From Bradyrhizobium sp. 164 (GTDB taxonomy: Bacteria > Pseudomonadota > Alphaproteobacteria > Rhizobiales > Xanthobacteraceae): DNA of 64,000 nucleotides. The stretch spans positions 59,848-123,847 of the forward strand of contig NZ_JADPKA010000043.1 of the NCBI RefSeq assembly GCF_023073715.1, in the 5' to 3' direction. This document shows, one piece after another, positions 44,201-52,270 of the stretch (the stretch's first letter is position 1; every line of letters begins with the position of its first letter). The position numbers and the translations under genes are program-made. The notes under the pieces are model-generated. The model saw only the letters and a list, made by a program, of their open reading frames with translations, was not told the origin of the DNA and did no database searches.

Positions 44201-45342
44201 GTCGTGGGCGCCTTCAGCGCGTTGATCGCAGCGTCGTTAGGCACGAACGTATAGGCGCCGCTTGTGCTGTTGACGTAGAGTATCCCGTAGGGGCTTGTCT
44301 TCGACAGATCGTACGTCACCCCATCCAGGACCGTATGAGCGGCGTTCGCCCCGATGACACCGAAAGTCAGCTGGCCGCCGCCGTTGGTGCTACTGGCACT
44401 GAAAGTTCCTGTTGTCGCAGTGAATGTGTCAAACACCACCGTGTCGCGTTCAGCTGGCCCAGCCCCGGTGCTGAGCGTCGGCGGTAGACGTCCCACAGGC
44501 TCCAGAATGGCGAAGGGCAACACAATCGGCAAAGTCTGCAGCTCCGGCGTATCAGGCGGAACGAAGTTGATCGGCTGCAGCGGCTGGGATTTGACGAACG
44601 GAGGGGTGCTCGAGCCATGCGGCCCTTGCCCTTGTGTGAGATTGGCGAGCACATCCTGTTGCGCGGCGCGCAACTCGTCCATGCGAGCGGCGGTGTTCGC
44701 GACTTGATTGACGCTGATGGTGGATCCCACCTTCTTGAGGACGATCGTCTCGCCCGGATCCTCGACGATGATGTGGCGCGGGATCGGTTCCTTGGTCACG
44801 AGCTCAAATGCACCGTGCGCGAGGTCCTTGTAAGTGATGGAATCGTCATCCAAGAATGTGACATCTGGATCCGCGGCCTCGGCATTTTGCGCGGTCGAGA
44901 AAGTCAATGCCGCAAGCGTCAGCATCCCGAAGCCGCCCGCGTGGCTCCGGGCGCGAATGGCTGCGATGGGGGTATTCAGCTGGAATGACCCGGTTTCTAC
45001 TAGCCGGCCTGGTACGAAACTGAAGCTCCCTCGGGTCACGTCGAACAAGGCTGCAGGTGACATGCCTTCGACGTCGAAGGCGAACTCGCTCAGCACTACG
45101 CGAGTGCCGCAGGCGATGTTGAAGAAAGTACCGTCGAGGAAGCCAATTGTGATCTGTCCGTCGGCATCGGTCTCCAGCACGTCGCCCCGGTAGACAAGCG
45201 CACCAGCTACCGCCTGTGTGGCGATGCCGGTCGCTCGCGTAAGCGTACCGCAACCGATCACTTTATGAATATGGCCGATGATTTCGACGGGCAGGGCCAC
45301 GGCGGCCCCGTTACCAACCTCGATGCCGGATGCAACTAACAT
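41188..45342 (-). CDS. Giant FecR/VCBS/RTX surface protein (predicted type I secreted adhesin)
   Basis: 1384 residues. The N-terminal ~150 residues form a FecR-like domain (YRGDVLETDADGQITIGFLD, TRGSFSFVPGRLVETGSF) without a Sec signal peptide. After a linker comes a cadherin-like domain (about 300-410) and four VCBS-type repeats of ~111 residues (about 410-855; recurrent NDAAVISGTTTG and GVWTYTLDN). A hemolysin-type RTX block (about 885-980; GSGNDTIKGNDGDDAIYGG) and a ~350-residue Asp/Ser/His-rich tail follow. This layout suits calcium-dependent, type I-exported adhesins. No type I transporter genes lie in the window. It stands apart from the flagellar genes it interrupts. Confidence 0.88.
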   Translation of the reverse strand: MLVASGIEVGNGAAVALPVEIIGHIHKVIGCGTLTRATGIATQAVAGALVYRGDVLETDADGQITIGFLDGTFFNIACGTRVVLSEFAFDVEGMSPAALFDVTRGSFSFVPGRLVETGSFQLNTPIAAIRARSHAGGFGMLTLAALTFSTAQNAEAADPDVTFLDDDSITYKDLAHGAFELVTKEPIPRHIIVEDPGETIVLKKVGSTISVNQVANTAARMDELRAAQQDVLANLTQGQGPHGSSTPPFVKSQPLQPINFVPPDTPELQTLPIVLPFAILEPVGRLPPTLSTGAGPAERDTVVFDTFTATTGTFSASSTNGGGQLTFGVIGANAAHTVLDGVTYDLSKTSPYGILYVNSTSGAYTFVPNDAAINALKAPTTDGFVITVSDGFTSVNQTFTVTINGVNDAAVISGTTTGSIIEAGGIANGTPGTPIATGTLSDTDVDDPPNTFTAVSSPTTSAGGYGTFTMTAAGVWVYTLDNANVAVQALNAGETLTDSFTVTTIGGTAQVVTITIHGASDAAVISGTTTGAVIEAGGIANANPGTPTATGTLIDTDVDTTANAFTAIGSPTASAAGYGNFTMTAAGVWTYTLDNTNGAVQALNAGQTLTDTFTVTTLDGSAQVVTITIHGSNDAAVISGNTAGSVTEAGGASNATPGTPSATGTLVAIDVDNTSNTFTAVSSPKASTNGYGTFTITAAGVWTYTLDNANGAVQALNVGGALTDSFSVTTLDGTPQVVTITIQGSNDAAIISGTTTGSVTEAGTFSPGIPIATGTLTDTDVDNAPNTFTAVSSPAASDDGYGTFTMTAAGVWTYTLDNNNSVVQALEVGDPLTDTFTVTAIDGTRQAVTVAIHGASDADPNDFDYLATGSVVISDPPNVYGTPGPETIAGGGDTGQIIYAGAGNDTVNGTGKADVLYSGSGNDTIKGNDGDDAIYGGSGNDTINGNNGGDTITGGFGADQLTGSNGNDRFAYLFVADSNASQFDTITDFASGSDKIDLTALGALGFVILALSSTSTAVPAHTIAWLYDSAANETIVYVNPTDQTLHIGDSGLLEIHLQGIATIDASDFLLAPAAAPVMAAASEPLDLSATAQSDATMIATSEVSSDSGSGDGTLSANGSSTIPSSEATYSLNWSWDQIGPTEYSSLSSSDDVQTHLTEPPRNDALAPSASGLSTILHHMAAPTEVTFIFDQIDVADTETIIGKNGELAGSAHMPDVALAALDMAHNPAEQHAGLALGSVAGNHGAARSENADNAALAHGHTGHDGADTTPNPSLLKSAGGVNHSPSSKAADEEHDPHHAPSGSAPADPQQLGESFEFKDDTSHGRRSLPNAELDDLSNPADHHDHAGGAHGSELVAMPELSPPNIDPTDRAGTAHGHVLHDLIV
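42778..44112. repeat. Four tandem VCBS-coding repeats
   Basis: Four units of about 333 bases within the adhesin gene; recurrent landmarks TGGTGATCGTCAC and GTAGGTCCACACGCC repeat near 43100-43250, 43440-43590, 43780-43920 and, more diverged, 42790-42920. Units differ at many positions, so the array is not recently amplified. Confidence 0.85.
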
Positions 45343-45705
45343 CGTTCGACCTCGCCTGGGTGATCGATTCAGGCTCGGCGTGCTGCCATGGTCTTCTCAG
45401 GGCGACCCTCGCCAAGGGACAGATATCCCAGGCGCTGGCAGCCGAGGCTCGCCCGCCGAAATAATCAAATCCGCTCTAGAGAGAGACGCATTCTCGGGGA
45501 CGGCGATGCCGTACTGTCATTCCCGACATGCCCCTCCCGCCAAAGTGATTGCATTGACAAACGATTTAAATAGGTGGCGCTTTCGCAATATTGGATATAA
45601 ATTAAGTCAATTAAACTAATTAAACAACAATTATATTTGTTGTGCTGCGTTCGCGGCTTCAATGCGCCGCCGATGCCGACAAGATCTTCTCAGAAAGGGG
45701 GGATC
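45343..45705. promoter_or_regulatory. AT-rich divergent control region of the FecR pair
   Basis: No gene seen in 363 bases. 45555-45640 is strikingly AT-rich for this GC-rich DNA, with runs of AATTAA, including ATTAAACTAATTAAACAAC. It lies between two divergent FecR-domain genes, so it probably carries both promoters and may bind an AT-preferring silencer. AGAAAGGGGGG at its right end is the ribosome site of the next gene. Confidence 0.55.
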
Positions 45706-46356
45706 ATGTGCAAACCTACGATGGTCGCTTTGGCAACCGGCCTTGTTTTGGCGCTTGCCAATTTCTTGCCGAGTGCGGCTCGAGGGCAAATCGATTCCGC
45801 CAAGCCCGCCCTTGCTACCTCGTCATCGAAACCGATTGGGAAGGTGGTGGTGGCCACAGGCTGGGTCACCATCGAGCATGCGAGCGCAGTGGTCGTTCAG
45901 GCGAATGTCTCGAGTGAGCCCGGCCGGGCCAACACCGGTGATCCTGTATATCTCGGTGATGTGGTGCTGACCGGGGCCGATGGCCGAGTGGGAATCAACT
46001 TCACCGACGGCAGCTCGTTCAATCTATCGAGCAACGCCCGTATGGTGTTGGATCATTATGTGTATGAGCCGGCCGGCAATTCCAATGCAACCCTGTTCAA
46101 TCTCGCCAGGGGCACGTTCACGTTCGTTGCTGGCAGTGTCGCAAAGACCGGCGACATGAAGGTCGAGACTCCCGTCGCCACGCTGGGAATCCGAGGCACG
46201 ACGCCGCATATCGAGATTTCGGATGATGGGTCGGTCAAGTTTTCGACCCTGATCGAAGAGGGCAAAAGTAAGCTCCTGAAGAAGCCGGCGACATCCGCGG
46301 CGCCGGAGCCTGATCGAAGCAGCAATCGCAGGCTCAACATCTGTCGGGGATGCTGA
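45706..46356 (+). CDS. Secreted FecR-domain protein
   Basis: 216 residues. A signal peptide (MVALATGLVLALANFLPSAA) is followed by a FecR domain (about 48-165): GKVVVATGWVTIEHA, YLGDVVLTGADGRVGINFTD, NLARGTFTFVAGSVAKTGDM and the hallmark TPVATLGIRGTT. The domain is clearly related to the N-terminus of the divergent adhesin. No sigma/anti-sigma partner is present, so it is probably a periplasmic or surface partner rather than a FecR signalling protein. The start was placed at 45706 because AAAGGGGGG precedes it. Confidence 0.82.
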   Translation: MCKPTMVALATGLVLALANFLPSAARGQIDSAKPALATSSSKPIGKVVVATGWVTIEHASAVVVQANVSSEPGRANTGDPVYLGDVVLTGADGRVGINFTDGSSFNLSSNARMVLDHYVYEPAGNSNATLFNLARGTFTFVAGSVAKTGDMKVETPVATLGIRGTTPHIEISDDGSVKFSTLIEEGKSKLLKKPATSAAPEPDRSSNRRLNICRGC

Positions 46357-46464
46357 GAACTTTGCTTGGCCCGAAGCCGCGGTAATGCGCGCGCAGCGCC
46401 GGCCGGGCAGAGAGATCAGGATTAGCGCTTCGCTCGCTGTCGGAGTCGGACGCCTGGTGTGGAA

Positions 46465-47328
46465 ATGACCGCAAGAGCCAGTTTGATCAAGGCCGTGATG
46501 CTCATTGTTATCCTTGTGCTGTCCGGTTCGTCGGGCTGGGCGCAGAAGCCGAAGAAGGGCAGCTCCCTGAAGAATGTTGAACTGTGTAACGGCTCAGACC
46601 GCGTGTCGCCCGAAGCTCGGATCGATGGTTGCACGGCCTTTATCGATGCCGGCGATGGGACGGCGAACGGCTTCGCTGTCGCCCACAACAACAGGGGCAA
46701 TGCCTACAGCGCCAAAAACAACTATGAACGGGCGATCAAGGATTTCGTTGAAGCGACCAGGCTTAACCCGAATTATCCGAAAGCCTTCAACAACCTCGGC
46801 GTGGCCTATCTAAGAACGGGCGCGTACGACCTGGCCCTTGGCGCTTTTGAGGAGGCGCTCAAGCTCAACCCGAACTATGCCGCTGCTTTTGCCAACCGTG
46901 CGGCGGCCTACCTGAAGAGGAATGCGTACGACCGTGCAGCGCAGGACTATGACGAGGCAATTCGCCTCGATCCGAATCTCGAGGCGATGTGGAGCGGACG
47001 CTGTTGGGCCCGGGCCGTCCTCGGGGCTTTGCAGGCTGCGCTGGAAGACTGCAACAGAGCGCTTCTATTCGAAGCAAACAACGCCGCAACATACGATTCG
47101 CGAGCTCTGATAAACCTGAAAATGGGGCAACTCTCCGCGGCTATCGATGATTACAACTCGGCGCTGCGGTTCATGCCCAAGCTTGCGAGCGCGCTCTACG
47201 GCCGCGGGGTTGCCAGACTCAAGCTCGGCGACAGAGCTGGCGGCGATAGCGATATTTCGGCGGCAAGAAGAATCGACGCTGGAATCCGCGAGGACTTTGC
47301 CCGCTATGGAGTGCCCTCGAACGATTGA
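46465..47328 (+). CDS. Secreted tetratricopeptide-repeat protein
   Basis: 287 residues from ATG 46465 (GTG 46459 is an alternative). A signal peptide (VMLIVILVLSGSSGWAQ) precedes about five TPR units, e.g. NNRGNAYSAKNNYERAIKDF, AFNNLGVAYLRTGAYDLALG and AFANRAAAYLKRNAYDRAAQ. It is a scaffold of unknown partner. It lies 108 bases after the FecR gene on the same strand and may be co-transcribed. Confidence 0.8.
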   Translation: MTARASLIKAVMLIVILVLSGSSGWAQKPKKGSSLKNVELCNGSDRVSPEARIDGCTAFIDAGDGTANGFAVAHNNRGNAYSAKNNYERAIKDFVEATRLNPNYPKAFNNLGVAYLRTGAYDLALGAFEEALKLNPNYAAAFANRAAAYLKRNAYDRAAQDYDEAIRLDPNLEAMWSGRCWARAVLGALQAALEDCNRALLFEANNAATYDSRALINLKMGQLSAAIDDYNSALRFMPKLASALYGRGVARLKLGDRAGGDSDISAARRIDAGIREDFARYGVPSND

Positions 47329-47460
47329 CTGGTGGCGGCAGCGCAGTTGGGCAGGTGTGAACAATTCCTTAACCGCCTGCGTCTCAAATCCAAAGCTGGC
47401 GGACCGCCCACGCTCGATTTGACGAGGCGTGCTCTCTCCACAGCAAATCAAGATATAGCA

Positions 47461-47475
47461 TTAACAAGTCCTTAA
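47461..47475. promoter_or_regulatory. CtrA box upstream of the large TPR gene
   Basis: TTAACAAGTCCTTAA is an exact TTAA-N7-TTAA match, 77 bases upstream of the chosen ATG at 47553. It ties this gene to the flagellar/cell-cycle regulon. Confidence 0.6.
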
Positions 47476-47552
47476 TTGGCGAGACCTACAGTCGACGGCA
47501 CCGGCCGGCGCGATTGCCGGCATGGATTGTCAGACCGGAAGAAATGCCGCTA

Positions 47553-50500
47553 ATGGCGCGAAAGGCTGCCGCTGGATTTGTATCGCGAGCCCGCGCCCTG
47601 GCGCTGGGGCTGTCGCGTCATATCCGCAACGCGGTGCTCGCGGCCTGCCTGCTGATCGGTTTCGCTGCGCCTGCCCGGGCGGCCGATCCTGTCAGGGGCG
47701 AAGCGAGCTTTTCCGCCGGTGGCGGTTTTGCCCGTCTCGTGATCAAGCTCGGCGAGGACGTTCCCTCCGAGGTGACGACGGCCGGCTCCATTCTCGTGAT
47801 CCGTTTCGACCGGTCCGTCGACGTTCCCGTCGACCGCGTTCCGGAAGGCGCGCCCGACTACGTCAACTCCGCCCGGCGCGATCCCGATGGCGGCGCCATC
47901 CGCCTGTCGCTGGCGCGCCGGGTCACCGTCAACACCATGAATGCCGGCGAGCGCACCTTCATCGACCTGTTGCCGGAGGGTTGGAAGGGGCCGCCGCCGA
48001 GCCTGCCGATGGAGGTGGTCAAGGAGCTGGCCGAGCGCGCGCGCGTCGCCGAACGTGCGCTGCGCGCCCAGCGCGCCGCGGCCGAGGCCAAGAAGCGTCC
48101 GCAGATCCGCGTCCGCGCCTCGGTGCAGCCGACCTTCGTCCGCTTCGTGTTCGAGATGCCCGACGGCGTCGGCGTGTCCTCCGTGCTCAACGAGCAGAAG
48201 CTCACGCTCGCGTTCAACGCCAACCTCAATTTCGATCTGGCGGATGCGGTCGTTGCTGCGCCGCCGAACGTCGCCTCGATCAAGCAGAAGGCCGACATCG
48301 ACCAGACCAGTGTCGAGATCGCTCTGATCGGCGATTCCGACGTGCACTCGTTCCGCGACGAGAAGAACTATATTGTCGACATCGCCTTCCAGCCGGACAG
48401 GGGCAGAGCGGCGGCGACCCCCGAGGCGGCGATCGCGCAGGTCAAGCCCGCATCTCACGGACCTGCGCCTGCGCCTGAAAAGCCGGCGGCCGAGAAGCCG
48501 AAGGACGCTCATCGCGACATCGTGCCGCCGACGTCCGAGACGATCGCGCGTGAAGCCAGAATAGAGGCAAAGCCCGACGTCAAGCCCGAGGTGAAGCCGG
48601 AAGGGCTCGCCGCGATGCCGACGGTCGAAGCGCCGAAACCGGTGCCCGCGACTGAGGCTGCGCACGCTCCGGCAGCGCCCATGGAAGCCTCGAAGCCGGC
48701 GCCGCACGTTGCCGAAGCCGCCCCTGCCGAAGCACCGAAAGAGGTTGTAAAGGAAGCTGCGAAAGAGCCGGCCAAGGAATCCGTCAAGGAAGCTCCGAAA
48801 GCTGCTCCTGCGCAGGGGCCGGCGGCTGTGCAGCCCGGTATTGCCGGCGTCGATGTGCGCCGTGACAGCGACGGCCTGCGCGTCACGTTCCCGCTTCAGG
48901 TCGCAACGCCTGCGGCGGCGTTCCGCCGCGGCGATACGGTCTGGCTGGTGTTCGATACACTGAGGCCGATCGATGTCGAGGCGATCCGCAGCAAGGGCGG
49001 GGCGATGATTGGCGAGGTCGGTTGCGTGCCGCTCGACAAGGGGCAGGCGGTTCACATCCGCCTCACCCGTCCGCTGGTCTACTCGCTGACGAGCGAGGAG
49101 GTCGGCAAGGAGACCAACTGGCTATTGACGCTCGCCGACAAGATCCAGGCGACGCCGCTGCCGCTGATGATGTCGCGCAACATCACCGATCCTGCGCTCG
49201 CCAACATCGCGATCCCCTTCGCCAATCCAGGCCTGCTGCACAAGCTCACCGACCCTGATGCCGGCGATACGCTCTATGTCGTCACGGCGCAGCGGCCGGT
49301 GCGTGGTTTCATCAAGCGGCAGGACCTGGTCGATCTCTCGCTGCTGGAATCGGCGCACGGCATCGCGATCCGGCCGAACTCCGACGAGGTCGGGGTCGAG
49401 GTCGGCGCCGACAAGGTCATTCTCGGCAAGAAGGGCGGGCTGACGCTGTCGCCGGTGGACATCTCGGCCGAGCGCGCCCCGACCGCGGTGCGCCCGATCT
49501 TCAGTCCTGAAGGCTGGCGCAAGGGGCAGTCGGAGAATTTCTGGACGCGCCAGAGCGAGCTGACGACGGCGATCTCGGCCGTCGAGCCCGCGCTGCGGTC
49601 GCTGCCGCGGCTCGACCTCGCGCAGTTCTACATGTCGCGGGCCATGTATCACGAGGCCAAGGCCGTGACGGACCTGATGCTGAGCGATCCCCTCAACAAG
49701 GAGGAGAGCGGCGCGCTGATCATGCATGCGATCGCGAACATCCTGATCGGCCGGCCGGCGCAGGGCCTGAAGGACCTCGCCAGTCCCGTGATCGGCAACA
49801 GCCATGATTCCCAGCTCTGGAAGGCGCTCGCCTATGCGCGCCAGGGCAAATGGGCGGACGCGCGCGAGAAATTCAAGAACGTCGAGTTCGCCATCGCCTC
49901 GCTGCCGCTCGACATCCAGCGCATCGTGACGATGGACGCGATGCGCGCCGCGCTCGAGGTGAAGGACTATGCCGGCGCCTCCAAGCGCCGCAGCGAGCTC
50001 GAGGTGGTCGGCGTCTCGCCCGAAGCTGCGCCCGGCTTCGCCGTGCTGCGGGGCCGGCTCGCCGAGGCACTCGGCCACGACAAGGATGCGCTCGACGACT
50101 ACAAATACGCGGTCGCCTCGAGCGACCGACCGGCAGCGGCCGAGGCCAAGCAGCTCGAGGTCGCGCTGCGCCAGAAGCGTGACGAGATCGGCAAGGAAGA
50201 AGCGCTGCGCGAGCTCGAGACGCTATCGATGACCTGGCGCGGCGATGCGATCGAGGTCAAGACGCTGCAGATGCTGTCGCAGCTCTATGCCGAGAACGGG
50301 CGCTACCGGGACGCGCTCACGGCGGCGCGCACCGCGACGAAGCTCCAGCCGAACGCGGAAGCCTCGCGCCAGGCGCAGGATCTCGCCTCCGACCTGTTCA
50401 CGCAGATCTTCTTAGGACCAAAGGGCGACGATCTGCCGCCGGTCGAGGCGCTCGGGATGTTCTACGAGTTCCGCGAGCTCACACCGATCGGCCGCCGCGG

Positions 50501-51281
50501 CGACGAGCTGATCCGCCGTCTCGCCGATCGTCTCGCCTCAGTCGATCTGCTCGACCAGGCCGCCGAGCTTCTGCAATACCAGGTCGATCACCGCCTCGAA
50601 GGCGCCGCCCGCGCCCAGGTCGCCGCGCGCCTTGCCATGATCTATCTCGCCAACCGCAAGCCCGACATGGCGATCACCGCGCTGCGCGCGAGCCGCATCA
50701 GCGATCTCGCCGGCGAGCTCAGGCAGCAGCGCCTCCTCCTGGAGGGGCGGGCGCAGAGCGACGTCGGCCGTCACGATCTGGCGCTCGATATCGTCTCCAA
50801 CGTCTCCGGGCGCGAAGTGCTGCGCCTGCGCTCCGATATCTTCTGGGCCGCGCGGCGCTGGCGCGAATCCGCCGAGCAGATCGAGCTCTATTACGGCGAG
50901 CGCTTCCGTGACTTCAAGCCGCTCAATGCGGTCGAGAAGAGCGACATCATCCGTGCCGCAGTCGGCTACGCGCTCGCCGACGATTCGATCGGCCTGTCGC
51001 GCTTCCGCGAGAAATACGCCCCGCTGATGAGCGAGAGCGCCGACCGTCTCGCCTTCGACATCGCCAGCAAGCCCGCCGCGGCCTCGAGCGCCGAATTCGC
51101 CGAGATCGCCAAGCTTGCCGCCAGCGTCGATACGCTCGACGGCTTCCTACGGGAGATGAAGCAGCGCTTCCCTGACGCCACCGCCCGCGCACCTAGCGCG
51201 CCGCAGGCCAAGGACGAGACGGACCACACCGGCTCGCTGCCCACGATCCCGGTCGTGCGGCAGATCAAGATGACGCGGTAG
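47553..51281 (+). CDS. Large secreted TPR-type protein of the flagellar locus
   Basis: 1242 residues. A signal peptide ends near AAPARA. Then come two beta-rich AMIN-like domains (about 45-140 and 180-275), a Lys/Pro/Ala linker (about 285-415), a third AMIN-like domain (about 420-520; LRVTFPLQVATPAAAFRRGD), and a C-terminal helical-repeat (TPR-like) region from ~660 to the end. It is probably periplasmic or cell-wall associated. Neighbours are fliP and motE, and a CtrA box precedes it. A role analogous to periplasmic MotC is possible but unproven. The start is uncertain among 47514 (TTG), 47544 and 47553. Confidence 0.8.
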   Translation: MARKAAAGFVSRARALALGLSRHIRNAVLAACLLIGFAAPARAADPVRGEASFSAGGGFARLVIKLGEDVPSEVTTAGSILVIRFDRSVDVPVDRVPEGAPDYVNSARRDPDGGAIRLSLARRVTVNTMNAGERTFIDLLPEGWKGPPPSLPMEVVKELAERARVAERALRAQRAAAEAKKRPQIRVRASVQPTFVRFVFEMPDGVGVSSVLNEQKLTLAFNANLNFDLADAVVAAPPNVASIKQKADIDQTSVEIALIGDSDVHSFRDEKNYIVDIAFQPDRGRAAATPEAAIAQVKPASHGPAPAPEKPAAEKPKDAHRDIVPPTSETIAREARIEAKPDVKPEVKPEGLAAMPTVEAPKPVPATEAAHAPAAPMEASKPAPHVAEAAPAEAPKEVVKEAAKEPAKESVKEAPKAAPAQGPAAVQPGIAGVDVRRDSDGLRVTFPLQVATPAAAFRRGDTVWLVFDTLRPIDVEAIRSKGGAMIGEVGCVPLDKGQAVHIRLTRPLVYSLTSEEVGKETNWLLTLADKIQATPLPLMMSRNITDPALANIAIPFANPGLLHKLTDPDAGDTLYVVTAQRPVRGFIKRQDLVDLSLLESAHGIAIRPNSDEVGVEVGADKVILGKKGGLTLSPVDISAERAPTAVRPIFSPEGWRKGQSENFWTRQSELTTAISAVEPALRSLPRLDLAQFYMSRAMYHEAKAVTDLMLSDPLNKEESGALIMHAIANILIGRPAQGLKDLASPVIGNSHDSQLWKALAYARQGKWADAREKFKNVEFAIASLPLDIQRIVTMDAMRAALEVKDYAGASKRRSELEVVGVSPEAAPGFAVLRGRLAEALGHDKDALDDYKYAVASSDRPAAAEAKQLEVALRQKRDEIGKEEALRELETLSMTWRGDAIEVKTLQMLSQLYAENGRYRDALTAARTATKLQPNAEASRQAQDLASDLFTQIFLGPKGDDLPPVEALGMFYEFRELTPIGRRGDELIRRLADRLASVDLLDQAAELLQYQVDHRLEGAARAQVAARLAMIYLANRKPDMAITALRASRISDLAGELRQQRLLLEGRAQSDVGRHDLALDIVSNVSGREVLRLRSDIFWAARRWRESAEQIELYYGERFRDFKPLNAVEKSDIIRAAVGYALADDSIGLSRFREKYAPLMSESADRLAFDIASKPAAASSAEFAEIAKLAASVDTLDGFLREMKQRFPDATARAPSAPQAKDETDHTGSLPTIPVVRQIKMTR

Positions 51282-51326
51282 GGGACTGATGCCGCGCGAA
51301 GCGCGGCCTGTGAGAGCGCCGCATTC

Positions 51327-51451
51327 TCCGTCATTGCGAGCCACGGGCCCGCGCGAAGCGCGGTCCGATGACAGGCTCAGCGAAGCAATCCAGAGTCTTT
51401 TCGCAGCGGCAGTCTGGATTGCTTCGTCGCAAGGGCTCCTCGCAATGACGG
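51327..51451. repeat. Intergenic palindromic repeat, copy 3 (long form)
   Basis: Starts CGTCATTGCGAGCCACGGG and ends CTCGCAATGACGG. Has the same internal CCGCGCGAAGCGCGG hairpin and GATGACAGGCT as copy 1. It sits between the convergent TPR and fliP genes. Confidence 0.88.
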
Positions 51452-51511
51452 GGAGAGGCCAGCGCTGGAGTGGAGAGGATCCGTCGCGCGAAGCTGCCGC
51501 CGAGCGCCCCA

Positions 51512-52270
51512 TCACCCCCCGTAGCTCTGCACCAGGCTTCCCGCCACCAGCGACCAGCCGTCGACCAGCACGAAGAAGATCAGCTTGAACGGCAGCGAGA
51601 TCGTTGCTGGTGGCAGCATCATCATGCCCATCGACATCAGCACTGAGGCAACGACGAGGTCGATGATCAGGAAGGGTAGAAACAACAGGAAGCCGATCTC
51701 GAAGGCGCGCTTCAGCTCGGAGATCATGAAGGCGGGGACCAGGATGCGCAGTGCGAGATCGTCAGGCGTGGCCGGCAGTGCCTCGCCGGAGAGATCCAGG
51801 AATAGCTTGAGGTCCTTCTCGCGCACGTTCTTCTGCATGAAGCCGCGCAAGGGCACCGAGGCGCGCTGGAGTGCGTCCTCGACGCCGATCTGGTTGGCGA
51901 CGAGCGGGCGGATGCCCTCGTCGTAGGATTTCTGCAGGACCGGTCCCATCACGAAGAAGGTGAGGAACATCGCCAGCGCAATGATCACCGAGTTCGGCGG
52001 GGCGGTCGCCGTGCCCATAGCCGTGCGCAGCAGCGACAGCACGACCACGATGCGCGTGAACGACGTCATCATGATCAGGATCGACGGCGCGATCGACAGC
52101 ACCGTGAGCAGGGCGATGAGCTGGATCGCCCGCTCGGTGACGCCGCCGCCACCCGGACCTCCGCCGAGATTGATGCTGATGTCCTGCGCATGCGAAAGGC
52201 TCGCGAGCGAGGCCGCGCCGATTAGGACAGAAAGAAAAAGAACTCTACGCGGGAGGGCCGGCAACCTCAC
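51512..52270 (-). CDS. fliP: Flagellar export gate protein FliP
   Basis: 252 residues. Signal peptide then IQLIALLTVLSIAPSILIMM, FTRIVVVLSLLRTAMGTATA and the C-terminal SMGMMMLPPATISLPFKLIF, all canonical. Part of the FliPQR gate. It starts with GTG at 52270, overlapping the fliO stop by 4 bases (GTGA), so it depends on coupling. Confidence 0.97.
   Translation of the reverse strand: MRLPALPRRVLFLSVLIGAASLASLSHAQDISINLGGGPGGGGVTERAIQLIALLTVLSIAPSILIMMTSFTRIVVVLSLLRTAMGTATAPPNSVIIALAMFLTFFVMGPVLQKSYDEGIRPLVANQIGVEDALQRASVPLRGFMQKNVREKDLKLFLDLSGEALPATPDDLALRILVPAFMISELKRAFEIGFLLFLPFLIIDLVVASVLMSMGMMMLPPATISLPFKLIFFVLVDGWSLVAGSLVQSYGG

Noticed and set aside
42463..44487. Plus-strand frames opposite the adhesin repeats
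   Set aside because: Repeat-derived antisense frames; the minus-strand translation has clear VCBS and RTX motifs.
45573..45636. TTAA clusters in the AT-rich FecR control region as CtrA boxes
   Set aside because: Spacings are 5 bases rather than 7, and TTAA is expected by chance in such AT-rich DNA.
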